Shown piece after piece: positions 38,076 to 49,970 of a DNA stretch of 64,000 nucleotides (position 1 is the first letter of the stretch; each line of letters starts with the position of its first letter). The notes beneath the pieces were generated by a model. The model saw only the letters and a list, made by a program, of their open reading frames with translations, had not been told where the DNA came from and did not search any database. Origin of the DNA: Microvelia longipes. Lineage: Eukaryota; Arthropoda; Insecta; Hemiptera; Veliidae. The stretch spans positions 32,734,169 through 32,798,168 of the forward strand of contig JACMZG010001908.1 in the NCBI GenBank assembly GCA_018340805.1, read 5' to 3'. The translations under genes were made by a program, and so were the position numbers.

Positions 38076-38988
38076 ATACTGAAAGGTTATTGATTCTAGA
38101 ATAATAATAATTATAATAATAAAGGAATTGGAATGACGAAAACCAAATTTTCGGAGCAAGTTAAGTTAAACTTGTATAATTCGCAAGTGCATAGAGGGGT
38201 GACTTGTGTCAATTACCATGAAAGTAATTTTAAAAATAAATAAAATAATAGTAAAAAAAGTTAATAGAGCAAAAATTAAGCAAGCAACTCTTCTCGTTTT
38301 AGAGCACCCATTGGCTACTTTAAATTAAAAAGATTGGCTGTTTTAATGCGCAGCCAAATCGGCAGTATATATTACAAAAATAAAAATTTCCTAGGCTATT
38401 GGACAGGAAATTGTACTTTGATATGAAGATCCCAATGTTTTTTAGAGTAAATAAAACGATATCAAATGTAAAAATATTATTTTCGAATACAATGTTGTAC
38501 TTTGGTGTTTCTTTTTTGAAATAACTTTGCAAAATCGAGCCAGTTATCTGATCTTGTTTTTATTTGATTATGTTTACCTAAGACGTTTGAGCCGTCATAC
38601 ATCTTCATTTTTGTTATGCAAAAATTATATTTTATTGTCTTAGCTACAGCTAAAATTTTAGACAAAAACACACCATATTCGGCGTACGCATTAAGATTGG
38701 TAGAACTCCAGGATCGTTAACTTCTGTAGCAAAGTAATAAAAGTCTTTCTAAACACGATATTAAAAATCTGAAACCCCTCGACTCTTATTAGTTTTTTTT
38801 ATTGAACAGCTTTAAAAAACTTCAAGCAGATCAATTAGGGTAATCCATAAAAGGTATGGACAACTCAGCCTTAAATACTTTTATTGTAGTCAAAATATTG
38901 GTAACTTTTCTAACAAGATTAGTGAAAATAAAGTTTTCAAACGATTTTTCGTACATAAAAAATAAGATAAAGGTCAGTAGTTAGGTAC

Positions 38989-39166
38989 CTTGCATTTGCT
39001 GCCTAGTAACCCGCTGCTCCGTCGTGCGCATTTGCTGATGATGCGTCTGCATCATCTGTTGAGTCTGATGCTGCTGCATTACAGACTGTTGAGTTTGCTG
39101 CACGGATTGCTGCTGGGTCTGTTGCACGGTAGCCGGCGGAAAACCTGGCCTCTGAGCCGGCCGCAT
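38989..39166 (-). CDS. sls: probable first coding exon of sallimus, Gln-rich N-terminus
   Basis: The first ATG is at 39166, with G at -3. The 59-codon reading frame begins MRPAQRPGFPPATVQQ and continues as Gln/Met/Thr-rich sequence (QQTQQ, QQHQTQQMM, HHQQM). It ends in QQMQ plus one G at a GTACCT donor. An in-frame TAG lies upstream at about 39244 with no other ATG between, so 39166 is the most likely start. Codons are GC-richer than the surroundings. Sallimus of Drosophila, from memory, also starts with a short Gln-rich segment directly before its first Ig domain. The leftover G is in phase with the alternative acceptor of the Ig exon (start 668), giving Gly-Asp-Gly-Thr-Pro-Pro. The link across 38 kb is an inference; a separate Gln-rich gene is the alternative. 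Confidence 0.65.
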
Positions 39167-39590
39167 GACGGTCGCACCGCGAGACCGAAATCCAACGGAC
39201 ACGGGCCTATCGGCGCTTAGTGAAACCACACGAAGACGCCCGCACTACCCTCCCTGACTGTTCGACACTCAACGTTTCAATGAGCCTCTCCGTATAATCT
39301 AGAACCCCCACCAGCCTTCTGGCTCTGCGGATCCAAAAATATTTTTCCTCCCCCGCGTAACTCCCACACACGCGATACACCCCGATATTCCGCGATTAAG
39401 AAAATAAGAAAAACTATTTTCCTCGTGAACTACGAAACTGTATGAGGGATTAACTGCGATCCTATGTAATCGGTATCACTCCTGCAACTCGAATGAAAAG
39501 GTCGATCGGTGGGATCACTAAGAAGGCAGTTACAATGCCAAATATTTGAACCTATTATTATCCTAACAAATTCCTCTGACTTGAACCATC
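39167..39590 (-). promoter_or_regulatory. sls: probable 5' leader and promoter island of sls
   Basis: For about 420 nt upstream of the start codon the minus strand contains no ATG at all, which is unusual at this base composition. The stretch to about 39540 is visibly GC-richer than its AT-rich surroundings, with CGCGG, CGCGTGTG and CGATCG motifs. Both traits suit an untranslated leader plus promoter. I could not place a convincing TATA box or a DPE at the right distance from an initiator, so no start site is called. Confidence 0.5.
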
Positions 39591-39599
39591 CCTTAACTA

Positions 39600-41085
39600 A
39601 TAACAGGTGACGTTACGTCTAGATCAAATTGATGACTAACCTCTACTAATAACATATGAATCGTAAGATGCAACTCTAGAAAACAAAACGAACAATACCT
39701 CACTATTGTGGAAAACAACAAGTATATTGAAAACGAAAAACCAATATTTCACAGTAATTACTCTAGTAACGTGTGTCCAATTGAAGCATGCAGCGAACAA
39801 GATAAATAATATATTCACAAAACTGACGTCTAAATAATATTTTATCTCGCTTAAGGTAGAGTAGAAGATAAATAAGTTAAATAAATTCAAACAGAACACC
39901 TTGTCTAGACATAAGTTAAATAAATTGCACTTAACTAATCCAATACTTCCGTTACTTAATTTATTTGACTTAACTTATTTATTTGCTTATATTAAGTAAG
40001 TAAATGAAGAAACTATTTAAAAGTCCATTGAAAGTTTTAAAAATTATCTAAAAACATCTCTGTCTTCAAATATTCAGAGAGGTAATAAAGAACGATGAAC
40101 GTCCCGAAACAACTTTTTCGACCGGAGTCAAATATATATTTGAGGTTACAGACCCTAAATTTGGTGTAAGCACCCTTAGTGTACTCATTCAAGTTCTTTG
40201 ATTGAGACTTAATTAATTCAAAGTATGCCAAGAGTTTCCTAAAGATAAATATCTTCCTAAAGATAAAGAGAAATGTTACCAGAAATCTTTCAAGATAATA
40301 TAGCTACTTTAGATCGGTTGTGGGACTTTCTGTGCGATTAAAAATTGGATAAATTAATTTTATCTACTTACGGCTGCAAAGTTGCTCATTACCAAACTAT
40401 TTTTAAGCTGCAAAATGTCATTTTGCCTACACTGTCCCTAGGGGGAGAAATGAAATTATTTGAGGTTATTGTGTTGCAGTTAATTAAGTAAATTTTAAGC
40501 CCCGATATCTACGGCTTGTTTTGATTTTTTACCATGAGTTGTCAAATTTTTGTCATCGGTTTTTTTTTAATTTTTTGTTCATTTACTTTGTTTAAATAAA
40601 GGCAGTAGATAATATAAACGTATATAAACGATAACTTGTTGTAAGTTGCTAGTAATCATAATGAATCAGATAATAAGGAGAATAAACATAATGCTACATA
40701 ATAGTATATTATGTAGCATAATATACTATTTCAAGTGTAGTACGCTACGTAAAACTAACTTCTCTGACTCAATATCAACACTGTAACGGTTAAAGGCAAC
40801 CGCCTTAACTGTGAATAGCCTAAAAATTCCCGAAATTGGAAATCGTTTAGATTTTACCAGTGTTAAAATGTCTCAGGTCATAGTAAACGAAATCTACATT
40901 ATATCAAGGAAACATTTTAAAATGCATCAATATTAAATCTTTAAAATTATAGGGAAAACATAGTCTTAGATTTTCAAAAAAGGGCTATACCCTTAGTAAA
41001 TAGACTCGCGCGAGTTTGAATTTACTTTATTCATTAATTTGTTAAATTAAATTAATTATACTATGCTCTTTAGTAACCCAAATAT
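39600..41085. other. 5' flanking or upstream intronic sequence, nothing coding seen
   Basis: AT-rich. Near 39840-40000 it has repeated AAATAAGTTAAATAA motifs. A perfect 13-bp stem with 3-nt loop lies at 40691-40719. Confidence 0.45.
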
Positions 41086-41089
41086 GTAA

Positions 41090-41290
41090 TTGTGTTACCA
41101 CTTTTGGTAATTTTAAAAAGTTAGGTTGGATCTTTTAATAAACAATATTATATGTGTCTTACAATAGCTTAGTAAAAAAGTATTAAAAAAAGGGATTTGG
41201 TGATTTCTTATAATTTATTGTTTTTCAGATCACTTAATATTATTGTATAGTCCAATCCAACGTCTCAAGCTTACCAAAAGTGGTAACATT
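41090..41290. mobile_element. small inverted-repeat element
   Basis: GTTACCACTTTTGGTAA at about 41094 is matched by its reverse complement TTACCAAAAGTGGTAAC at about 41271. The AGGTTGGAT and CAATCCAAC motifs lie inside as a second weaker pair. It is about 200 bp with no ORF. Confidence 0.5.
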
Positions 41291-41320
41291 ATTAGAGGTG
41301 ATTTTCTAGTAACAAATGGC

Positions 41321-41825
41321 GGGATATATAAAGGGTGTTTCATATAAAGTGTCCACCAAAGAAGAAGGTGATAGTACTCCTGAAAGGGAACAAAAAGTTT
41401 GGGTTTTCTTAAATGACAATAATAAGAAAAGTTGTTTACACTCTTGGCTAAACTTTTGCTCATCTCTTACTTCCTCTAATGCCCTACCATAAAAATTCCA
41501 TAAAATTCGATTTTTGCAAAAAATCATTTTTCATGTAAATTTTTGGGTTGTAGTTCCAAAATATTTGACATAGTTAATAGTTCGTCCTATTAGAAATTTA
41601 CTGTTTTCCAACGAGACCAATTTCCCCTTCTACCTTGAACAGTTTAAACGCTATTAACAATTTTATGATGTGAGGTCAAACATTTTTTAAAATAATAACT
41701 TTGACCTTGTGGGAAATCGGTTGGAGATCAGGGTTTATATTATAGAAAATTTTTTGTTCCCTTCGAGTAGTACTATCACTTCCTTCTTTTGTGGACACTT
41801 TATATGAAACACCCTGTATATATCC
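41321..41825. mobile_element. MITE with ends GGGATATATA-AGGGTGTTTC
   Basis: The left end has GGGATATATAAAGGGTGTTT then CATATAAAGTGTCCACC. The right end is its complement (GTGGACACTTTATATGAAAC, ACCCTGTATATATCCC). Identity continues for about 70 bp inward (AAGAAGG, GTGATAGTACT, GGGAACAAAAA). The element is 505 bp with no intact ORF. Flanking duplications are not obvious. Confidence 0.8.
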
Positions 41826-42264
41826 CCCACGGCCTCTTTTATGCAAACGAACTCACTAGCGTAATTTTCAATGAAAATTCGCTCATAAAATGCCTTCAAC
41901 ACATAAAGAAGTGGCATAGACCTTTAAGATGTAACCAATATTTTATTAGTACAAGGGAATTTCTACTTGAAACATTAATTTTAACTTTTCTAGAAGGAAA
42001 TTTCTAGTTAAAATGGAGTCACATTTTTGCAATGAAAATGATTCCCACGTTACTTTTATAGAAGACAGGTATGAGTGTAACGAAAAGTGAAATACTTCAA
42101 ATTTACTTTTTACTTAGTTTTACAGTTAATACTTTTTTATTTTAAAAAGTATTAAATTATTTTTTTAAACTCAGACTTTGAATAAGCTCTTTTTTATTAG
42201 CTAATTATTATCAAGCACAGAGCGCAGCACTCAGAATATTAAAATAACAAAATTTATACTATAA

Positions 42265-43155
42265 CAAGATTTTGGATTCGCTTTGCTCGTCCTAGATAGT
42301 AAATACATTCGTTTTATTGCCTGTAGTCACCTATCTAGGCGCTGAGTTCGCTTAATGTTGCATAACTTTTATGATTGAACAAATACCGTAGATAAACTTG
42401 CTGTATTATAACATAACTTAGTGAATTAGTATACTTATTTATTACGTAAAGGGCCTCCATACACACTCAGGTTTTAACTGCGCGAAACCGGGTTTGCACA
42501 GGGTTGCCGGAACGTATGCGGACCCAAGAGGCGGACTATAAACCGGTAGGCCTGTGCTAACCAAACTGCGCAGTCCGATTGGATTGTGTGTGTACCACAG
42601 AGGCCGGTTTGCGCAGGCCCGCCGGAGTAACAAAACTAAGTGTGTGTGGAGCCAGCCTGTGCAACCGGTTTGCGCAAACTGGCCGGAGTTGAAAAACTGA
42701 ATGAACAGGGAGGGCCGGCCTGTGCAGAGTTAAAAACTGAGCGCGTATGAAGGTTTTTTTTTATTTATTATTTTATTTAAGTGTGTGTTCCACTTTAGTA
42801 CTATGTGTATGAGGGTCTAAAGGGTTGGTTATACTTGCACTAAATTTTAACTTAATAGGATTATTTTTCGACTTTCATTCGATAAAAATTGAACTAATGC
42901 TGCTAATGAGATGAAATATGTGTGCTAAATTTTAAATGATCGAAACCTTTCTTCGCGTTTTTTAGTCATTAAAACATATTTGCCGCATAGCACAACTAAA
43001 CCTAATAATTGATTTTTGTACCACGGTTTAACTCTCCAGCATAAATACACTGGAAGATATGACGATAACAGACACACACACATACAGACAGACAAATTTC
43101 TGTCACAAACACAACACTTTTCCTATATATCTATGGTATAAATGAGGAAAAATAA
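42265..43155 (-). repeat. family C interspersed repeat, interrupted by a nested element
   Basis: Reverse orientation. The right part has TTTCCTCATTTATACCATAG, ATATAGGAAAAGTGTTGTGTT, CTGTCTGTATGTGTGTGTG and TATCGTCATATCTTCCAGTG. The left part has the GGACGAGCAAAGCGAATCC tail at about 42270. The two are separated by the GC-rich element at 42451-42754. Confidence 0.75.
42451..42754. mobile_element. GC-rich MITE nested in family C
   Basis: The left end GGCCTCCATACACACTCAGG pairs with a right end whose complement reads ACCTTCATACGCGCTCAG then TTTTTAACTCTG. The interior repeats ACCGGTTTGCGCA and GGCCGGAGT several times in both orientations, making it strongly GC-richer than everything around it. 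It has no protein-coding capacity. Confidence 0.75.
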
Positions 43156-43159
43156 TAAA

Positions 43160-45100
43160 TTTAAATATTTTCTATCTTTGATGATAATAATTATTTATTT
43201 TCTGGGCTTAGATAAAACAGAACTGTCTAAAAAGATAACTGATGTCCCATTCTTCTCCGGCACAATTTGGCACGTTCTAAATGTTCAAGCAAAATGAGAT
43301 TCAAACCAAACTGGCCCACAAATAGAATCTATAGCAATGTTTTTCTTCAAACATCTGATATTGCAGTCTAAATGCAGTTTTCATGTAACTTAAATTTGAA
43401 AATTCTTTGTCTGTAATGTAAAGGTTTAATAATCATCAGACCTTGGGCCTGTAAGAGATTTGGCACAGATAAAATGTTTAAAAATATCTTTCATTTCATT
43501 GTTTCAAAGCCATAATATAATGTTAAGGAAAACATTCAACGTCTTGTGCTGCTCAGTTCTCTATTTGCTTCTTAATCGTAAATAAACCCTTGACAACTTA
43601 AATTGATTTTTCCCAAGACTTAAGTTCAAACTTTAGGTTGAGATTTAACTTAGTAGACAATAATTAGAACCAGGCCTAAAAAGTAACGAGTAAAATGGTC
43701 ATGATCGTTTTACCGGTCATGACAATAGGAGCACAGACACTAACAATTGACCCCTCTATGAAGGGGTAAATATGAAAATAGGGGTCTAAAAAATTAAAGT
43801 TGAAGAATTAAATTTACTATAGACGTTTTACGTTTTTGTTGTATACAATACTTCAAAAACATTTTTCATCAATAATATTTTGCCCTTATTTTTTTAACTT
43901 CTTTTATTATTTTTCAACGATTTTGTCCCTTTGCAAAATGGGGGCAGGCTATTAGAAATTGAGAAATTGTCCAAGTTTAAAACATTATTTCTTTTACCTG
44001 AAGAACACTAATCACCTATACTAACATTTATTTTTATCTTTTTTTGCGCACTTTAGTAGTTTTGCTCCTTTCTAGGGAGCAAACTATTAGTGGTGGAAAA
44101 AACGAAAGAGAAATATAGCAGTTATTTTGTCATTAAAGAAATATATGCGAGAAATGGTATTGGGTTTAATTTTATATTTCAAAGTTAGGTAACGTAATGA
44201 GCCACTGGTGCACTGCTCCTTAATAGTCAATGCAAAATATTAACTTCACTTGCATCACCCAAGTTTATAAAATTCATCTTATACGATTTAAAAATATAGG
44301 AGTGGGAAAACTGTTGGACCGCCCTGTACATTGTTTATAGTAATATTTGTTTAACTCTTAGTGATAAAGGAGTATATCAAGGAGTATCTATATACGTTTC
44401 TTAGTTACACCTTTGATTTAACATCATCGCGCGATTAAAGGAATTAACAACATTTGACGTAAGCAAAGAAGACAAAAATCAGCCAAATATTTTTTTTATT
44501 ACCTCCGTGATATAAAGTTAGACTGACACCAATTATTTTATAAATATAATTCAGACGATAATTAACTTTAACGTTTGAAAGTTAAACTTTGCCATTGTAT
44601 CATAAATAATTTAAATTTATACCGAGTAATTTTCATTGCCAGATTATATTTAATTCCAAACTTTTTGCCAAAATTACGCTCTGAATACAATTTAGAAAAA
44701 GTAATAGAGGAGAAAAATAAGTGAATATTCGTGAAAAATCGTATAAAATAGAACATTTTTAACACGCTCCCGACTTGTACCGCCATGCCAAACTTATTCC
44801 TATGTGAATTTTTTCAAAAGAAATTCGCTAAAAGAAGTGAGCCAAATTACGATACAGAATGCTGTCTGTAAAACTGTCAGCTTAGTCTTCAAAATTATAA
44901 AGAACGTAAAATATTTTGCGTGAAAAATTAGGAACAACTGATCCATTGATTTAATTACACTATAAAAGCAGTGGATATTTGTTTGGAGTTGGACTAAGGA
45001 CAGTAATATAACAAATGAATTTTAACAGCAATAAAGTTGAAATTATTGCGCAATAGTTGTATAGATTTGCATAAGATTTTAAAAAATCTTAATTTTAAAA
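43160..45100. other. 5' flanking sequence, no gene seen
   Basis: AT-rich with two weak hairpins (43695-43730 around GGTCATGA and 44062-44090 around TTTGCTCC/GGGAGCAAA). No exon was supported. Confidence 0.45.
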
Positions 45101-45164
45101 AATTAAGAAATGAAACATTTTCTTTCTGTTGATGACAAAAACGAAGGGTCTGTTCGCCCAAGTG

Positions 45165-45250
45165 ATTTGATTGGTTTTAGCGAATTTTCATAATGACAAT
45201 GACACTCATGAGGTTGTTCGGAAAACGGAAGTTGAGGGGGGGGGGAGTGG
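45165..45250 (+). repeat. repeat segment shared with 62205-62280
   Basis: The block TTTTAGCGAATTTTCATAAT, then GACACTCATGAGGTTGTTCG, then GGAAGTTGAGGGG is present here and, in reverse complement, at about 62205-62280. It ends in a G-run. It is part of an unidentified dispersed repeat. Confidence 0.6.
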
Positions 45251-45499
45251 GGGTATCGATTTAGATTGGCTTCCTAATATTTTTTTTAAAGTCCCGTTTT
45301 TATGTTTAGAGGTGAAGTATAGATTATCAGAGAATAAGGCGAAAATGGGACTACTAAATAGAGGGCAAACAATGAATTTATCATTAAATTTAGGTATCAT
45401 TAAAACCTATCTTTCAAAAATGTATTAGGCCGGCAGTGAAATCGAGCGGAAGCGTTCGGAGTAACGTCATTATGAAAATATTAAACATCTTCAGCATAG

Positions 45500-47370
45500 A
45501 GCTTAGATAGATAGGATCAACTTTAGGAATTTGGAGCATAAAAGTATAAGTAGAAAAATGTGTCTTTAACTCTTTAACTGACGTGTTTAAATATACTTTA
45601 AAGTTAAATATACTTTAACTTAACATGTTCTTTATAGTTTTAAACAAAAAAAATAATAACTAGAATCCTAGAAAATAAATACGCTTACAACCTGAATTTA
45701 TACAGGGGTTATACGAATTGACCGAGAGGTCTCTAAGGGTGAGCGTTGGCAACGTATTATTACGTGGGGAAGACACAAAAATCTTTAATAAAGAAATTGA
45801 CGCGCTTAGTCGATTTTTAATTAAAAAAAGAATCCCATTGGGTTATTTTTTATATTATACAAAATATAGTGATAAAAATATATCAAAAACAAACTGTACA
45901 TGCTAGAAATAATCACAATTACTGCGCAGGTCATAAATTTAGAGACTCATTTAAACTAAAATATATTATATTGTTAGTATAAGATATTTAACATCCCTGG
46001 ATACAACTCCATTTCTTAAATTCTGCCGTTACATAAAATGGATCGTTCAGATAAGGCCGGTATACAAAATAGTTCAAATAAAGGGGGTAATCTAACTTGC
46101 TTTAGATTCGAGGGACATTCTCGTATAGCCTAAACTTTTTCTTCAAGATTTTTCCTAACTGTTATCTCTAAGTTTATTTGCGGACTTTAGCGCTTGCTAA
46201 TTAGATGAAGTCCCTCAAGTTTCAAGTAGATACCTATTTCCTTTTGAGTAAATTGTAATACATCCATAGAATATAACTAAACGATAAAGCAATCACCCGC
46301 ATTCGTATAGATTTATTAATTATGCGTGCAGGCCGACACAAGGGATAAAGATAACGATGATGATTTCAGTTATTTCACTAAATATGACTTTAATCAGATC
46401 ATTGAGTTTATTGAACCAAATTATAGAAGGAAGAAAAACATATAAAACTATTTTTTAGCTGAAGAAAATTATCTAATTAGAATCTGATAAAATATTTCCT
46501 AAAATAGTATTTTCCTATCGAATTAATTATTTTTTTAGTATCTTGAAGATCAAAAAGTTGTACCAGTGAAAAACTAATAAATACCTACATCCAACACCTT
46601 CATTTTAAAGGTTTTTTATCAATTTAAAAATATACATTGTGTCTATAAATTATAGATTAATTTATTTATTTACACAAAAACGGGTTTTGAGCCCAATTTA
46701 TAAATAATTATACATGTAAAATTAAAATCAACTTATGGCTATGGTATTATATAAGAAACATTTTATAACTTATACTATTGTTTTACAATTATTTTGTTAA
46801 AATTGTAAAAAAATAAAAAGTGCTTTCAAAGAAATAGAGGATAGGTGTGAAATAGAAATATAGGTGTCTAAGTAATGATATGAACTTTTTTCTACAATGT
46901 ATGAATTAACTTTTGCTCCAATTGGCGGTTTAAGGAGTATAATACGGCGAGTTCTTATAGCTAAGAAGTGGAGCGAGGTACTCAAAGAGACTTATACTTA
47001 GAGGGCGTACATAGGCAGAATAACACAGTGATAAGGGGTCTGGTGCTATAACGGGACTTACTCCTATTAGAGTCTCTCTAGAGTCTAGAGAGAGACTAGA
47101 TACTCCTCCGGCCCTCTACAACTCCTATCGTAGCACCCACGCTACAAAGGGCGGGCATTTTTCAGTGACAGTCATATTAAATCACTTTATACAACACAGA
47201 TAATTAAAGGATATATGCGATAAATAATAATCAAAACTTATTTTAAATTTAGTTTACTTAATTTAAGACAAAATAGTAAAAAAATAATCTATTATTTACT
47301 TTGAATTGTAATTATTATGAAAAATAAAAAAAATGACGTCTCCAATGTACAGTTACATCACCTAGCTACG
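45500..47370. other. 5' flanking sequence, no gene seen
   Basis: A patch at 47030-47165 is less AT-rich and contains a purine/pyrimidine hairpin (TCTCTCTAG AGT CTAGAGAGA, about 47073-47100). No coding or RNA gene could be supported. Confidence 0.4.
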
Positions 47371-47479
47371 CAAGGAATTATAAGAGCTGTTGTATCCTCC
47401 CTCTAAGTATAGTGGGGTACTGCATAGGAATAAAGGTGGTACTGTTGGGGAATAAAGAATCCCCTACTCACACTTACGT

Positions 47480-47945
47480 ACGTCCTCATAAAAAACACAC
47501 ATACTGACAGATAACTTGGTAAAAACCACTCAGGGAGTCCTAAAACCACTTGAAATGGATGATTTAGTTGAAATTCCAGTAACGGGTTTCTACCCAAGTA
47601 GGCTTGTAATCGGCCACCGAAACTGCCTCTCACATACTTCTGAGGTGAACCCTAGTTCAAGGTTCAACCAACTTTCTAGCAGCATCTCATAATTTGACAC
47701 ACCATTGAATCACTGGTCAAAAAGATCCTAGAGCCATAGTCCGGGAAAGGATTATTCTGACCTAAACAATGAGGGGATTGTACACAATAGACTTCCAGTG
47801 GCAGTGCAAAGGGTCTATCTCGACCAACAACCCCAATCTTTAATAATAATAATTATAATGGGTTTTTACTGGGAACACAATACTTTTCCTATATACCAAT
47901 GGTTTACATGAAAAAAAAGAAAAACAGAAAAGTGTGTCTTTTACT
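47480..47945 (-). repeat. family C interspersed repeat with an internal insertion
   Basis: The right end ATATAGGAAAAGTATTGTGTT at about 47900 and the core (GACTCCCTGAGTGGTTTTTA, TATCTGTCAGTATGTGTG) near 47500-47545 belong to family C. About 200 bp of unrelated sequence (roughly 47620-47840) lies between them. Confidence 0.6.
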
Positions 47946-49379
47946 TTTGACTACAAACAATACATGTCTACAAATATACAGAAACGAACTGTTTTCAAAT
48001 TTCAGGATCCATAGGTTCTGAAAAGGTAGACATTTATTGAATAATGTGTGCTTCAATGGTTCCCTATTCATATAAGAGCAAAGAAAGTTAAATGTTAAGC
48101 GGTGAAATAAATATTGTTATTATTGCACATGGTATAGAAGAAAATTTGCCGTGATTGTAATGCTATATAAAACAGCCCTCGGAGCAAAAATTGATTCGAA
48201 CATGTACTCGCTAGTATACTAGATTAGTAACCTTTTTCGAATTAAGCTCATCTAATAGTTTAACTTCTCTGAGTTAAGCAATAGTTTTCACTTAAATTTA
48301 CTATGCAAAGTTTGATTTTACGTCACAAAAATACCCAAAATTAGAGCGATGCCTATCCTTGGATTAATAAAACTTGCATTTAATAGGCACCCCTTTTTTC
48401 ATCGCCTTTAATTTGGTTCCTGAATAAGCTTAAACGAAGACATTTTATACAATTATTAGGTACCATTTTTTTCGCTTGGAAGCAAAATTTATGTTTATCT
48501 ATATAGTTGTATATATAACCATAGATATGTATTTATTCCATAATAATATCTAATCTTACGTATCATACTGGGCAGGATCATAGTATAGCATTATAATTGA
48601 TTATTACTGGTAGCTCTAAATTCCTTCTAAATGATTACAAATGCCACATTTATTTGGCATCTAAATGTATCTATGTTGTGTGACACTAAATTTGAAGGAT
48701 GTATCACTGTATAAGCCCCCACACGCCCCACGTCTTATCTAAAAATACTTTTGATTCACCGATTCAACCCTCGTTTTGATTTATTATCTAAAAATTAATC
48801 CCGTATTAACAATGAGTTTTGAAATCAATCAAAGATTTATTTTACAAATTTTTCAATTTTTTTTTAAGTTAAGGAAAAATTTAACTGCGTAGAATGAAAT
48901 TTAAAACAAAAGTAACGTTGCCAATTGGTAGAATTTTTTTATTTTAAAAAATAAAACATTTTTACTAGTTGACATTTATTAAAGTACTATTTGTTCTTCT
49001 TACTAAATCGTATAAATTAACATGTCTGTTTTAATATTTAAAAATACACGAGTTAATAATAATAATGACTATAAATTCACAGTCCGAAACACAGCTTTAC
49101 AGAAATAAGCTATTGGAATGAATTCTTAATACCTTTTTAGACGAGGGCATTATGCAATGTTCGTAGTAATCGATATTAGTACTTGACCAGTAGTATTTTT
49201 TTATTTTATTTCGGGCTTATATTGAATAGATTATATGCTTAAACGCTGGCTGATTGATCAAACTAGGTTGATAAAATTAAGAAAACAAAGATTAAGATTT
49301 TCTAAAGAAGTAATTAAATGAAATATTTGTTCAAATTCATTTAAAATTTTAACAATAAGGAAAAAATTTAAAGGAATAA

Positions 49380-49771
49380 TTATCCATAATGAAAAGCCTT
49401 CGGCACATAGCCGCTTCGCGGCCTCGTGCAATTTAAAGGGCCGCATTTTGTGAGTCCCGTGTTATATGTGTTTCTATTTTTTCACCTCCATTTTTGCCTC
49501 TTCTCTCCTATAATATTTTTTTATTATTTGTTTGAAATCTTTATATTTTTGTTTGTGTCCTTATCTTACTACCCTTCTACGACTGACACTTTCCATTTAA
49601 ATCAAGTGTTGGTACGCCTAACTTTTCTACAATTGTAGATCTTGTCTTCTGGGATCTTCAACCGTTACAGACTATCAATCATCGGAGCTGTTCGTCTCTG
49701 GCGAGGTGAGAGTTGGGGCGCCACTCGACGCCAGGATCTTTAGCAACCTTGCAGAAAGTATCTTTCAACAC
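49380..49771. other. left flank of the foldback element
   Basis: It contains GAAAAGCCTTCGGCACATAG and CCGCTTCGCGGCC (a short hairpin) and a GC-richer patch at 49640-49760. It ends in the 9-bp target duplication TTTCAACAC (49763-49771). Confidence 0.5.
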
Positions 49772-49792
49772 ATCGGTGTACCAAATAGAAAC

Positions 49793-49836
<44 letters not shown>

Positions 49837-49970
49837 TTTTTTTTCCCTGTTCGTTGGACCTCAAAAAGAGGGTTGAGCAGATAAAAAGTTTAAAAATGGC
49901 GAAATTGAGCGAAATAGAGCGAAAAAATAGCATTTTGAGGGCACTTTTTTTCGTTTTTTGCCACATTGTT

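Larger units (their letters stand above)
674..38988 (-). other. sls: giant first coding intron of sls (about 38.3 kb), filled with repeats
   Basis: This is the interval between the donor AAG|GTACCT of the glutamine-rich exon and the acceptor of the first Ig exon. No further exon of the gene was recognised inside it on the minus strand. It holds MITEs, an old LINE, minisatellites, AT microsatellites and a 1000-N scaffold gap. A small exon could be missed, particularly inside the gap or the indel-rich tracts. The single-intron interpretation is an inference from matching strand, phase and protein order. Confidence 0.55.

Noticed and set aside
38990..39220. Plus-strand Leu/His-rich frame of 76 residues
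   Set aside because: It is the antisense shadow of the Gln-rich sls exon.
39486..39502. Initiator-like TCATTC on the minus strand as the sls start site
   Set aside because: A downstream GGATC element is present but not at the required +28 spacing, so the match is not convincing.
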